Source of the DNA: Candidatus Eremiobacteraceae bacterium
Lineage (GTDB): Bacteria > Vulcanimicrobiota > Vulcanimicrobiia > Eremiobacterales > Eremiobacteraceae
Reading direction: 5' to 3'
Assembly: GCA_036511855.1 (NCBI GenBank)
Contig: DATCBN010000011.1
Span: 1-64,000 of the forward strand
DNA length: 64,000 bases
The notes under the pieces were generated by a model. It was not told the origin of the DNA. It saw only the letters and a list, made by a program, of their open reading frames with translations, and ran no database searches. Position 1 is the first letter of the stretch, and every line of letters begins with the position of its first letter. The position numbers and the translations under genes were made by a program. Shown one piece after another: positions 9,056 to 17,798 of this stretch.

Positions 9056-9915
9056 GGCAGGTCGCTTGTCGCAAAGCCGTCCTTTACCTGCTCGCCGAGC
9101 GCGAGGAAGCTCAACGAAGGCGAGCTTGCCAAAGCGCGAACGACTCGTCCGCGATAGTAGCGCCGCGAGCCGGCGAACTTCTCACGCTGCCGCGATCGAC
9201 GCAGGTCGGGCGCTGCGCCGGGTGTGCTACGATCGTCTCCGCCGCGGTCGAGGTCGGCGTTGCGCGCCGCAAACGCGCACGCGCGGCGCGCAGGACACGC
9301 GCCGCATTTCGGCACGCCCCGGCAGAAGCGCGAGCCCAGGTCCATCAGCGCCTCGCTCCATGCGCCAGGATCGCGGCGCGGCAGCGCCGATGCGGCGAGC
9401 GACCACGCCGTGACCCCGTCGGTTCCGTCGCACCCGAGCAGCGTTCTCGACAACACGCGCCGCACGTTCACATCGACGACCGGCTCTCTCGCGCCGAACG
9501 CGAACGATGCGATCGCGCAGGCGGTGTAGCGGCCGACACCGGGCAGCGTGCACAAGACGGAAGGATCGGCTGGCACACAGCAAGCGTGCTGCGCCGCAAT
9601 CGCACGGGCGCAATCCCACAATCGTTTGGCGCGCGAATTGTAGCCTAGGCCGGACCACGACCGGAGCACGTCGGCCAGCGGCGCGCGCGAAAGTGTCCGG
9701 AGGTCAGGAAAGCGCGCGAGAAACGCGACGTATTTGGGGATGACGCGATCCACTTGCGTCTGCTGAAGCATGAACTCGGACACAAGCACGCGATACGGAT
9801 CGCGCGACCGCCGCCAAGGCAGATCGCGTGCGTTCTCGGCAAACCAGCGACGGATCACGCGGCGCAGCCGCGACAAGCGCGTGGGATCGATCGTGCGAAG
9901 TGAAGATGCAGGCAC
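8971..9915 (-). CDS. mutY: A/G-specific adenine glycosylase
   Basis: MutY excises adenine mispaired with 8-oxoguanine. Seen here: SEFMLQQTQVDRV, the helix-hairpin-helix LPGVGRYTACAIASFAFG and the catalytic aspartate in VVDVNVRRVL. The C-terminal region (FAGSRRYYRGRVV...) resembles the short C-terminal domain of actinobacterial MutY rather than a Nudix-like domain. The iron-sulfur cysteines read C-X5-C-X2-C-X5-C (CRGVPKCGACPARRAC), one residue shorter than the usual C-X6-C in the first gap. Start choice is between GTG 9915 (used here) and TTG 9945; both slightly overlap the divergent DUF72 gene. The gene nth follows and overlaps its 3' end. Confidence 0.88.
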   Translation of the reverse strand: MPASSLRTIDPTRLSRLRRVIRRWFAENARDLPWRRSRDPYRVLVSEFMLQQTQVDRVIPKYVAFLARFPDLRTLSRAPLADVLRSWSGLGYNSRAKRLWDCARAIAAQHACCVPADPSVLCTLPGVGRYTACAIASFAFGAREPVVDVNVRRVLSRTLLGCDGTDGVTAWSLAASALPRRDPGAWSEALMDLGSRFCRGVPKCGACPARRACAFAARNADLDRGGDDRSTPGAAPDLRRSRQREKFAGSRRYYRGRVVRALASSPSLSFLALGEQVKDGFATSDLPWLRELLSDLERDGLIALNERGSRAALP

Positions 9916-10775
9916 CGCAGGAGCAATTCCAACGTCGCGCGGCAAATCCCGGCGAGGTGGATGCGCGCATTTGGTTTGGAACCCAAGGCTGGCAATACGC
10001 CGATTGGGTCGGCAACTTCTACCCGCCCGGCACGCAAGTCAAGGACATGCTCACCGAATACGGCCGTGCACTCCGGACCGTCGAAGTGGACTCGACGTAC
10101 TACGGCACGCCCGCAGCGCGGACGTTCGAGGGCTGGCGGCGGCGTTCGCCAGACGGATTCCGGTTCGGGCTCAAGACGCCGTCCGAGATCACGCACGTGC
10201 GCCGGTTGCGCGACGCCGAAGGACCGTTCGCGGAGTTCGTCGACCGCGCGAGACTGCTCGGCCCAAAGCTCGGGGCCATCCTCGTGCAGTGCCCGCCCGA
10301 TTTCGATCCCAGCCCGGAAAATAGGAACGCCCTATTCGCGTTCATGGAAACGCAGATGCCGGAAGACTGCGCGATCGCGCTGGAACTGCGCGACGAACGC
10401 TGGTACGACGACGATCTCTTCCGCCTCGCGCGCCGCCGCGCGTTCACGCTCGCGGTCACGGAAGGCTCGCACTCCACGCTCGGCCTAGCTTCCCGCATAG
10501 CCGACGAATTGACGCGAGATCCGCCCGCGCCGTTCGCGTACTTGCGCTGGCTCGGCGACCGTCAGGTCACGAAGTACGATCACGTGCAAATCGACCGCAC
10601 GCGGTCGATCGATGTGTGGGAACGCCTCATCCGCCGGCTCCGCGGCGCGGTGCGCGATGTCTACGGCTACGCGAACAACCACTATGAGGGCCACTCGCCT
10701 GCGACGGTCCGGAGTCTAGCGGCCCGGCTTGGAGAAGAAGTGCCGCCGGATACGACGGCGCCGCGTCTTTTCTAA
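9906..10775 (+). CDS. DUF72 (YecE-like) family protein
   Basis: This 289-residue protein belongs to the DUF72/YecE family, a TIM-barrel-like fold of unknown function. Recognisable segments are IWFGTQGWQYADWVGNFYP, VEVDSTYYGTP, FRFGLKTPSEITH, IALELRDERWY and YGYANNHYEGHSPATV. The ATG at 9906 gives a 17-residue leader before the conserved core. A GTG at 9957, preceded by GGCGAG, is an alternative and would remove the overlap with divergent mutY. The 3' end touches the convergent secreted-protein gene by 4 bp. No function is assigned. Confidence 0.85.
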   Translation: MQAPQEQFQRRAANPGEVDARIWFGTQGWQYADWVGNFYPPGTQVKDMLTEYGRALRTVEVDSTYYGTPAARTFEGWRRRSPDGFRFGLKTPSEITHVRRLRDAEGPFAEFVDRARLLGPKLGAILVQCPPDFDPSPENRNALFAFMETQMPEDCAIALELRDERWYDDDLFRLARRRAFTLAVTEGSHSTLGLASRIADELTRDPPAPFAYLRWLGDRQVTKYDHVQIDRTRSIDVWERLIRRLRGAVRDVYGYANNHYEGHSPATVRSLAARLGEEVPPDTTAPRLF

Positions 10776-11692
10776 GGAGTGGGAGTTGGGGCCGGCTGCG
10801 CTTGGCCGGCCGGCGTACCGTCGGATTCTTGGACGCACGTCGTGACCACGCGGGTCGCCGCGCTCGCCGCTCTGGTCTCCGCGGTGCCGATGATCGACTT
10901 CTGGCGGCTGTATTGCATGACGTCTTGCGCGGTGGTCTGGTTCTTCGGCGGAGCGCTGCGGTCGAGCAATCCGCCGTCGCCCGGCTGTGGTATCGGATCG
11001 TCTCCAGGATGCAGACTGAAGTTCTCGCCGGGCAGCAGCACGGCTTGGATCCTCGAGGCCATCGTATCTTCGGAGCCATGCTTGTCCATCAAGACGTGGA
11101 CGACGTTCGCGAGATCGTAGGCGAGCGCGCGCTGCCGGTCGACCGATTTTTGAAGCTGCGATGCGCTCTCTTGCAACGCTTCCTGACGCGCGGGATTTTT
11201 CGTCTCTTTGGCTTGCGCGAGCATGTCGTTCACCGCGGACTGCTCGACCGGAATGGATTTTTGCATCTGCGCCACGTTGTCGATGAGCTTCAGCCGGTCT
11301 TCGTAGGCGCGCAGCGCGCCGTCGCGGCGGTAATAATCGTCGGCGATGTCGTCGAGCGTGGTGTCGACGGTGACGATGCGCGTGTCGTTTGCGGTGATGA
11401 CGGCTGCGGCGACGTTGTAGTGGTCCACAAAGCGAATGCAAGCCGCGCTTGCGATGATATGGCCGAGCACTCGGGGGTAGGCACCCGTGGACGATGGATC
11501 CGGAGTCGCGGTCAAGCTCAGTGGCGCGAGCGGAGATACCGATGCGGATGACGATGGCACCGGACTCGGGGCGACCGGGCTCGACGCCGGAAGCGGCGCG
11601 GGGGTTGAATCGCTTCCAAACGCGGGAGCGTACAGCGTCGCCGCGAAAGCGACGACAATGATAACCAAAACAGGCGGCGGTCTGGCGCTCAT
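10772..11692 (-). CDS. Predicted secreted protein with Pro/Ser/Ala-rich linker
   Basis: This is a hypothetical protein of 306 residues that I do not recognise as a family. The N-terminus MSARPPPVLVIIVVAFAATL is a signal peptide ending near APAFG. A linker of about 45 residues rich in Pro, Ser, Ala and Thr follows, then a helical region (residues about 75-240) with possible coiled-coil segments around ALRAYEDRLKLIDNVAQMQ and QESASQLQKSVDRQRAL, and a Pro-rich tail. Two Cys in the mature part (in AACIRF and TTCVQ) may pair. The start was chosen at the ATG opening the signal peptide; the longer in-frame extension is low quality. It is probably exported and possibly attached to the cell envelope. 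Confidence 0.65.
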   Translation of the reverse strand: MSARPPPVLVIIVVAFAATLYAPAFGSDSTPAPLPASSPVAPSPVPSSSASVSPLAPLSLTATPDPSSTGAYPRVLGHIIASAACIRFVDHYNVAAAVITANDTRIVTVDTTLDDIADDYYRRDGALRAYEDRLKLIDNVAQMQKSIPVEQSAVNDMLAQAKETKNPARQEALQESASQLQKSVDRQRALAYDLANVVHVLMDKHGSEDTMASRIQAVLLPGENFSLHPGDDPIPQPGDGGLLDRSAPPKNQTTAQDVMQYSRQKSIIGTAETRAASAATRVVTTCVQESDGTPAGQAQPAPTPTP

Positions 11693-11747
11693 CGCCGGAC
11701 AATATTCGGTGCGCGCTTCTCGTCCTACCTGTGGGGCCGGCTGAAAA

Positions 11748-12302
11748 TTGAACGATTTTGACATCGCGGTCGTCGGGGGCGGAGTCGCAGGCCTTTCGGC
11801 GGCGTTGTTCTTGGGTAGAGCAGGCGTGCGGACGGTGCTCTTGGACTCTGGCGAATCCAGTTTGCGGCGCGTGGCGACGGTGAACAACTATCTCGGATTT
11901 CCCGACGGCATTGGCGGCGCAGAGCTCCTCGAACTCGGACGCCGTCAAGTGCAACGGTTCGGCGTCGAAGTGCGCGCGGATCGCGTTCACGCAGCGACAC
12001 GCGAAGCCGACGGTTTTTCGATCGACGTCGCAGGCGAGCGTGTCACGTGCAGCTATTTAGTGCTCGCGTCGAACAAGCGTACAGATATCGCGACCGCACT
12101 CGGACTCGAGCTGGGCGGATTCGGCAGCAAATTCGTCACGGTGGATTCCGGCGGACTTACCGCGGTCCCCGATTGTTATGCCGTCGGCCGCATCACCGGT
12201 TTGCCGAGCCAGGCGTCCATCTCGGCCGGCGACGGCGCGCGCGTCGCGATCGGCATCGTGCAGCGCCTTCGCGGCGGCTACTACGTGGATCATGACATAT
12301 GA
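11748..12302 (+). CDS. Short thioredoxin-reductase-like FAD protein
   Basis: This 184-residue flavoprotein resembles only the FAD-binding half of thioredoxin reductase: FDIAVVGGGVAGLSAALFLGRAG at the N-terminus, a VNNYLGFPDGIGG segment typical of the TrxR group, and a C-terminal DCYAVGRITGLPSQASISAGDG motif that closes the FAD site. The NADPH-binding domain and the CxxC redox pair are missing. Similar short stand-alone proteins occur in other bacteria, so it may be a genuine small family rather than a remnant. The start is a TTG at 11748; no better start lies before the Rossmann motif. Its partner and reaction are unknown. Confidence 0.7.
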   Translation: MNDFDIAVVGGGVAGLSAALFLGRAGVRTVLLDSGESSLRRVATVNNYLGFPDGIGGAELLELGRRQVQRFGVEVRADRVHAATREADGFSIDVAGERVTCSYLVLASNKRTDIATALGLELGGFGSKFVTVDSGGLTAVPDCYAVGRITGLPSQASISAGDGARVAIGIVQRLRGGYYVDHDI

Positions 12303-12480
12303 CGCGAGCGGCTGCAGGTGCCGGCGCGGGCCGCGGACCAATGGCCTCGCTGCGAGCGTGATGTGCGGGTGTCCTGCAATTGCATGTTATACTTGAAAGG
12401 TGTTTGGACGAACATCGGCGTGGCCGCATTGAAGCCCAAGTCCGCTTTGGTATTTTCGCACGGACGGACGTGTCGCTGAA

Positions 12481-14859
12481 ATGAGGCGCGGCAGACTTTC
12501 GCGTGGATTTCGGTTGGGCCTGAAGATCGTCGCGGGCGTGGTTTGCATCGCGGTGCTCGCGGTCGTGCTGGTCGCGGTCTGGTGGGTGAGATCGGCGTTG
12601 CCGAAGATCGACGGCCACGTGGTGATCCAAAGCTTGAAAGGACCGGTCACGATCCGCCGCGACGAGCGCGGCATCGCGCACGTGTCAGCCGGAACGGAGG
12701 CCGATCTGTTCTTCGGCAACGGCTACGCCTGCGCGCAGGATCGGCTGTGGGAAATGGATCTCTTGCGCCGCGAAGCGCAAGCGCGGCTCTCGGAGGTCGT
12801 CGGGCCCGAAGCCCTTCCGCTGGACCGCTACTACGCGACGCTCGGCCTCACTGAGGCGGCGCAACGCGACGCGGCGGCTCTCGGTCCGAGAGAACTCGCC
12901 GACTGGGGCGCATACGCCGATGGGGTCAACGCATACGCGCAAAGCCAATCGCCGCCGCTTGAATTTCGCCTGCTCGCGTACCCCCCGCCGGTGTGGACCA
13001 TTGTCGACAGCCTCTCGATCGTCAAGCTCATGGAGCAGCGTCTGGACGACGAGTGGAAGACGACGGCGCTGCGCGAAGCGCTCGCCAAGCGCATCGGTGT
13101 TGCGTCGATGCGATCGCTTACCAACGACTCTGTGCCGTCGCTCGAGCACTACATTCCCGGCTACGGCGGCGAAGACAAAAAACTGGACGGCGGTGTCGAC
13201 CGCACCGCCCTCCTCGGATGGATCGGCGCGCCGCTCGGCGCCGACATTTCCGGTGCGGATCACGTCCAAGATTCCGGGTCAAACAACTGGGCCATCTCCG
13301 GGCGCCGCACGACGACGGGCAAGCCCGTGCTCTCCAACGACACGCACCTGTCGCATTCCGTGCCGAGCACGTGGTGGATCGTGCAGCTCAAAGGTGCGGG
13401 GTTCGACGTCGAAGGCTTCACGATTCCGGGCGTGCCCGGCGTCACGCTCGGACACAACGAGCGCATCGCATTCGGCGTCACGAGCGCATACGGTTATGCG
13501 CAAGATCTTTTTGTGGAACACTTTGCAGACGCCAAGTCCGACGAATACCTCGTCGGGCGTTCGTGGCGCAAGGCCGATCACCGGGTCGAGCGCGTTCCGG
13601 TGAAAGGCCATCCGGATGAAGTGATCGACGTGCTCGTCACCAGTCAAGGACCGCTTGTGAAACGCGTCGGGCGGGTGGGTTACGCGCTCGCGTGGACTGC
13701 GTTGCGCGACCCGGACCACGCGACCGCGCTTCGCAGCCTCGATCTGGCTTCGAACTGGACGGAATTTCGCGCCGCGCTTTCGCAGCTCGTCGGTCCCAAT
13801 CTCAATTTCGGTTATGCGGACATCGATGGCCACGTCGGCTATCAAGATGCTGGAAGGCTGCCGGAGCGCGCCGGATTCGACGGCTGGCTGCCAGCCGACG
13901 GCACCGACCCTCGGCAGTCGTGGCGCGGCGATGTGCCGTTCGCACTCATGCCGCATGCGCTCGATCCGCCCGCCGGCGTGCTCGCCACAGCCAACAACGA
14001 ACTCACAACTCCCAGTTACAGACCGGCCCTGTCGACAGGTTTGTACGCGCCGCCCTATCGTGTGGATCGGATCTATGCGCTCCTTGCTCTACGGCCCAAA
14101 TGGACGCCGGAGGCTGCAGGCGCGCTTCAGTCGGACAACTACGATCACCCCGACGAGCTTCTCGCGCGGCTTACGGCGCAGGCGTTGAGCGGCTCACCGG
14201 ATCTGACTTTGAGGCGCGTCGCCGCGCAGCTATCGTCCTGGGACGGCCGCGCCACGATCGAATCGCGCGTGCCGACGTTTCTCACGGCCGAACGTGAGGA
14301 GCTCGCAAGGATGATGTTTGAACGTCGTCTCGGCGCGGAATACAAGCCGTTTCTCGCGCAATTCCATCCGGTCGCGGCGCTCGAGCGCGCCCTTGACGGC
14401 GACAAATCGATGGCTTCGATCGGTGTGACCCAGGCGACGGTGGTGGCGGCGATTCCGATCGCGGCGGCAAACGTCGCGAAATCGCTGAATGTGGGCGCGA
14501 GCGCCGGGCTCGACGCGCTGCCGGCGTGGGGCACGCAGGACGCCGCCATCTTCGATCATCCGCTCGGCGTCAAGCCGCTCGACATCTTGCTCAATTTCAA
14601 ACCGGTTCCGCAGCCGGGAGATCCGTATACCGTCTTTCAAGCCAAACCTGATTTCGGGCCGTCGATGCGGCTTCTCGCCGACAGCGCCGACTGGGATCAT
14701 TCGTCCATGGTGTTGACGTTAGGCGAGTCGGGGAACTGGAGCGATGCGCACTACGGCGATCAACTGCAGGACTGGGTCGAGAACCGCTATCGACCCACGC
14801 CGTTCTCCGACGCCGCCGTCACCGCAGCCACGCGCGACACGCTGTTCCTCACGCCGTAG
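12481..14859 (+). CDS. Penicillin acylase family amidohydrolase, membrane-anchored
   Basis: This 792-residue Ntn-hydrolase has an N-terminal membrane segment (residues about 13-35). An alpha-subunit-like region (IRRDERGIAHVSAGTEADLF, FGNGYACAQDRLWEMDLLRR) is followed by the processing site GSNNWAISG, whose Ser267 would become the N-terminal nucleophile of the beta subunit after self-cleavage. The family cleaves amide bonds of penicillins, acyl-homoserine lactones or other N-acyl compounds; which of these applies here is unknown. Length matches the family. It stands alone on the plus strand and is followed by a cluster of palindromic repeats. The 178-bp upstream gap has a TATACT box at 12388-12393 without a clear -35. 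Confidence 0.88.
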   Translation: MRRGRLSRGFRLGLKIVAGVVCIAVLAVVLVAVWWVRSALPKIDGHVVIQSLKGPVTIRRDERGIAHVSAGTEADLFFGNGYACAQDRLWEMDLLRREAQARLSEVVGPEALPLDRYYATLGLTEAAQRDAAALGPRELADWGAYADGVNAYAQSQSPPLEFRLLAYPPPVWTIVDSLSIVKLMEQRLDDEWKTTALREALAKRIGVASMRSLTNDSVPSLEHYIPGYGGEDKKLDGGVDRTALLGWIGAPLGADISGADHVQDSGSNNWAISGRRTTTGKPVLSNDTHLSHSVPSTWWIVQLKGAGFDVEGFTIPGVPGVTLGHNERIAFGVTSAYGYAQDLFVEHFADAKSDEYLVGRSWRKADHRVERVPVKGHPDEVIDVLVTSQGPLVKRVGRVGYALAWTALRDPDHATALRSLDLASNWTEFRAALSQLVGPNLNFGYADIDGHVGYQDAGRLPERAGFDGWLPADGTDPRQSWRGDVPFALMPHALDPPAGVLATANNELTTPSYRPALSTGLYAPPYRVDRIYALLALRPKWTPEAAGALQSDNYDHPDELLARLTAQALSGSPDLTLRRVAAQLSSWDGRATIESRVPTFLTAEREELARMMFERRLGAEYKPFLAQFHPVAALERALDGDKSMASIGVTQATVVAAIPIAAANVAKSLNVGASAGLDALPAWGTQDAAIFDHPLGVKPLDILLNFKPVPQPGDPYTVFQAKPDFGPSMRLLADSADWDHSSMVLTLGESGNWSDAHYGDQLQDWVENRYRPTPFSDAAVTAATRDTLFLTP

Positions 14860-14876
14860 CAGTCGAATTGGTGTAT

Positions 14877-15036
14877 TAGGGCAACCGTACTAGGGCAACC
14901 GTACTAGGGCAAGCATCGCTTGCCCAAAAATGGGTGAGCGTCGCTCACCCTACTACAAAAGACGGGGCAAGCGATGCTGGGTGAGCGATGCTCACCCTAC
15001 TACAAAAGACGGGGTGAGCGTTGCTCACCCTACTAC
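14877..15036. repeat. Cluster of short palindromic repeats (CAAGC and TGAGC types)
   Basis: This intergenic block holds two tandem 14-bp units TAGGGCAACCGTAC (14877-14904), then the perfect palindromes GGGCAAGCATCGCTTGCCC (14907-14925), GGGTGAGCGTCGCTCACCC (14932-14950), GGGTGAGCGATGCTCACCC (14979-14997) and GGGTGAGCGTTGCTCACCC (15012-15030). A half copy GGGCAAGCGATGCT sits at 14965-14978. The spacer TACTACAAAAGACG occurs twice (14951-14964 and 14998-15011). Each palindrome has 8-bp arms and a 3-nt centre. The block lies between convergent genes, so the hairpins could end transcription from either side. The same elements recur elsewhere in the window. Confidence 0.9.
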
Positions 15037-15046
15037 TAAAATGAAT

Positions 15047-15532
15047 TTACAAGACTTTAAGCATGTCGACGCGCATCAGCGCGTTGCCGACCGCGGGATC
15101 CGGCTGCTCGTCGTCGACTGCGTAACCCATCCGCTCGTAATACGGCACCAATCCTAATTCGCGATGCGTCTGAAGATAGACGACCGAACCGCCGTGCGCT
15201 CGAGCGAAGTTCTCCACCGCCGCGACCAGTTGTGCGCCGACGCCGCGCCGCCGGAATTTTTCGAGCACGCCAAGCCGGAAGAGCTGCATAACCCGGCCGT
15301 CGAGTGCGAACGAAACCGTACCGCAATCGTCGCCGTCGACGGTGGCCACAAACGCGCCATTGTCGGAGCGCAGAAGAAACTTCTTGACGTCGCCGACGGT
15401 CAATGGCGGCATGCGCGCGAGCCACGCCGTGGTCGAGTATGCATCCACCGCAATGCGAACGACGGCGACGGCGTCGCTTGCGCCGGCGCGCCGGATCGAC
15501 GCGAAGTTCGGGGACGAGGAGGCATGATGCAT
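15047..15532 (-). CDS. GNAT family N-acetyltransferase
   Basis: This 161-residue acetyltransferase has the GNAT fold. The acetyl-CoA-binding motif A is visible as LGVLEKFRRRGVGAQLVAAVENFA, with the RRxGxG/A pattern, and the C-terminal part has the common LGLVPYYERMGYAV stretch. The substrate is not predictable. I chose the ATG at 15532 (MHHASSSPNF); the frame extends further upstream but that part shows no family features and overlaps the plus-strand ORF at 15602. The gene ends just next to the palindromic repeat cluster. Confidence 0.8.
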   Translation of the reverse strand: MHHASSSPNFASIRRAGASDAVAVVRIAVDAYSTTAWLARMPPLTVGDVKKFLLRSDNGAFVATVDGDDCGTVSFALDGRVMQLFRLGVLEKFRRRGVGAQLVAAVENFARAHGGSVVYLQTHRELGLVPYYERMGYAVDDEQPDPAVGNALMRVDMLKVL

Positions 15533-15601
15533 GGGACTCTCACTCGAAGGTGGCGGGCGGCGTGCGCAGGAGACGTTCGCGTTCATCCGCCGCACATCCT
15601 G

Positions 15602-15985
15602 ATGAAAGGCGCGGTGCCTTCGATGCGAGTCCGGCTGCGACTGCTCCTCACTAGCCTCAACAGGGCGATCGCCGAATACGTCCTCGCTCGCCTTGAGCTG
15701 GGCATGGCCAATCCCGATGCGATGTCCGCTCCCATCATCGCTCGTCTCGGCGCATATCTTCCGCTCGACGAAGGCTTTCGCGATTCCTGGCCGCAGGCCA
15801 ACGTCCAGGTGCGCGCCGCGCTGGCCTATATCGAGGATGTCGGACGCGGGTGCGTCAATATCCGGCGCGACGCCGTCTGGGAACGATTCGCGTTCGCCGT
15901 TCGGCAAGTCGCGCAGTACGCGAGCGGCATCGATTGGCTGCAAAGCGCAGGCGGCCGGACCAAGCGCGAGGATCCGGCGTCATGA
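15602..15985 (+). CDS. Hypothetical protein upstream of hydroxyacyl-CoA dehydrogenase
   Basis: This is a predicted helical protein of up to 127 residues, not recognised. It is rich in Ala and Arg, with segments NRAIAEYVLARLELGMANP and QVRAALAYIEDVGRGCVNI. The main support is its end: its TGA overlaps the ATG of the 3-hydroxyacyl-CoA dehydrogenase gene as ATGA at 15982-15985, the arrangement used by real neighbours throughout this window. The start is uncertain; ATGs at 15602 and 15623 and a later one near 15704 are in frame, and none has a strong ribosome-binding site. It may be a small partner of the acyl-CoA pathway, which is inference only. Confidence 0.45.
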   Translation: MKGAVPSMRVRLRLLLTSLNRAIAEYVLARLELGMANPDAMSAPIIARLGAYLPLDEGFRDSWPQANVQVRAALAYIEDVGRGCVNIRRDAVWERFAFAVRQVAQYASGIDWLQSAGGRTKREDPAS

Positions 15986-16833
15986 TCAAGACCTGCGCCG
16001 TGCTCGGCGCGGGAGTGATGGGCAATGGGATCGCCCATAGCCTGGCCGCAGGCGGTTTCAACGTCGTGTTGATCGACGCGTCCGCCGAGGCCGTCGCTGC
16101 GGGTCTGATTCGCATCGACCAGAATCTCGCGGCTGGTGTCGAACGCGGCAAGCTCACCGCGCATGAGTCCGCTGCAATTCGCGCCCGCATCACCTCATCC
16201 ACATCGCTGACGGCCGCCGCACCTGCCGAACTCGTCATCGAAGCCGTGCCCGAGGTGATGCAGATAAAACACGCGGTCCTGCGCGAACTCGAACTGGTCT
16301 GTTCGCCGAGCGCGGTGTTCGCCACCAACACCTCGGCGCTATCCATCACCGAGATCGCCACCGCGGTGAAGCAGCCGTCGCGCGTGATCGGCATGCACTA
16401 TTTCAATCCCGCGCACATCATGAAGCTGATTGAAATCGTGCGCGGCCTTGAGACCTCCGACTTCGCGTACGAGGCCGCACTCGAAGCGGCCACGGCGTGC
16501 AAGAAGGAAACGGTGCTGGTGAATGAGGCGCCGGGTTTTGCGACCAGCCGCATCAACGCGATGATCGGCAACGAAGCTTTCTACATGTTGATGGAAGGCG
16601 TCGCATCGGCGCGCGACATCGACAAAGCCATGAAGCTCGGCCTCAACCATCCGATGGGTCCGTTCGAAATGGGAGATCTCGTCGGTCTCGACACGCGCCT
16701 GAAGATACTCGAGTACCTCCATGCGTCGCTCGGTGAGAAATTCCGTCCATGCCCGTTGCTCGTCAAATACGTCAAGGCCGGCCGCCTCGGCCGCAAGGCT
16801 GGTCGCGGCGTCTACGACTACCCCGATCGGTAA
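15982..16833 (+). CDS. 3-hydroxyacyl-CoA (3-hydroxybutyryl-CoA) dehydrogenase
   Basis: This 283-residue NAD-dependent dehydrogenase oxidises 3-hydroxyacyl-CoA to 3-oxoacyl-CoA. The NAD site is VLGAGVMGNGIAHSLAAGGF, and catalytic residues sit in FATNTSALSI and GMHYFNPAHIMKLIEIV (His of the His-Glu pair). The C-terminal domain contains GFATSRINAMIGNEA and GLNHPMGPFEMGDLVGLD. The length is that of single-domain Hbd/PaaH enzymes. The start overlaps the upstream stop. The gene converges on the MBL hydrolase gene with a 16-bp overlap and lies next to the PaaX/BoxB-like island, where it could supply the beta-oxidation step. Confidence 0.92.
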   Translation: MIKTCAVLGAGVMGNGIAHSLAAGGFNVVLIDASAEAVAAGLIRIDQNLAAGVERGKLTAHESAAIRARITSSTSLTAAAPAELVIEAVPEVMQIKHAVLRELELVCSPSAVFATNTSALSITEIATAVKQPSRVIGMHYFNPAHIMKLIEIVRGLETSDFAYEAALEAATACKKETVLVNEAPGFATSRINAMIGNEAFYMLMEGVASARDIDKAMKLGLNHPMGPFEMGDLVGLDTRLKILEYLHASLGEKFRPCPLLVKYVKAGRLGRKAGRGVYDYPDR

Positions 16834-17798
16834 CGGCTCACGCCGTCCGTCGGCGTTACTGCCACCTCGCCCCGAAGCCGCAGGTATTCGAGATGCGCAG
16901 CGACTTCGACAAGCGCAAAGCGGACTTCGTGCGCCGAAAGCTTGTCGCCCCAAAACTTGGCCACGATGTCGGCCGCCGTCACGCCCGCAAGCTCGCCGTC
17001 GGCTACGCACCCGCGTACGCCCCCCAAGCGGTCGTCGTGGTGCGCGCGCAATTCGACGATGCGCTTCGGAAGGTCGCGATACACGTCTCCGTGCGCGGGC
17101 AGCACGGAGTAGCCCGATTCCCGCGTGAAGCGCTCGAGCGACGATAGATAGTCGCCGAGCGGATCGGGCCGGCATTCCGGATAGAGACCGATATTAGGGG
17201 TGATCGACGGCAGCAAGTGGTCGCCCGCGAAGATCGTCTCACCGGCGTCGTCCACCAAGACGTAGTGATGATCGCTGTGCCCGGGCGTCCACACCACGCG
17301 GCATGACCTGTCGCCGACCTGCACGACATCTCCATCGGCGACGTGTTCGAACCGTTCCGGCAAAGTCACGCAGGCGCGCAGGTCGGCGGCCGCACGCATG
17401 GCGCCGCTCGCCGCGCCCGCAGCCATCCCATGGAGTCGCAGAAATGCGACCCAATCGTCGAGCGGCGCAGAACCCCAAATGTAGCGTGCCCGGCGCTCTT
17501 CATCGCGAACGATAAACGCTCGAGCGCCGGAAGCGGCATGGCGTCCGGCCATGCCGATATGATCTGGGTGCATGTGCGTCACGTAGAGCCGGACGATCGA
17601 CGATTGTCGGACACCGAGCGCACGAAGCGCGTCATCGAACACATCGCGAGCCGCCTGCGTGTCGAGACCGGCATCGATCAGCGAATACCCGCCTTCGCCG
17701 CGCACCAGATACAGATGGACGGCGCGGAGCCGAAATGGCAACGGCAGCGTGATGCGCCACACGTCGTGCGCGATCTGGGCGACCGATTCAGATGCCAA
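16818..17798 (-). CDS. Metallo-beta-lactamase fold hydrolase
   Basis: This 326-residue hydrolase has the binuclear metal site of the MBL superfamily: THMHPDHIG (HxHxDH), TPGHSDHH, IFAGDHLL and a final His in VLPAHGDVY. The C-terminal extension (residues about 250-320) contains a helical region common in hydrolases acting on thioesters or glyoxalase-like substrates. The gene lies directly downstream of paaX on the same strand and its start overlaps the paaX end by 11 bp, so the two are co-transcribed. A thioesterase role that prevents stalling of an acyl-CoA pathway would fit, but it is inferred from position only. Confidence 0.88.
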   Translation of the reverse strand: MASESVAQIAHDVWRITLPLPFRLRAVHLYLVRGEGGYSLIDAGLDTQAARDVFDDALRALGVRQSSIVRLYVTHMHPDHIGMAGRHAASGARAFIVRDEERRARYIWGSAPLDDWVAFLRLHGMAAGAASGAMRAAADLRACVTLPERFEHVADGDVVQVGDRSCRVVWTPGHSDHHYVLVDDAGETIFAGDHLLPSITPNIGLYPECRPDPLGDYLSSLERFTRESGYSVLPAHGDVYRDLPKRIVELRAHHDDRLGGVRGCVADGELAGVTAADIVAKFWGDKLSAHEVRFALVEVAAHLEYLRLRGEVAVTPTDGVSRYRSG

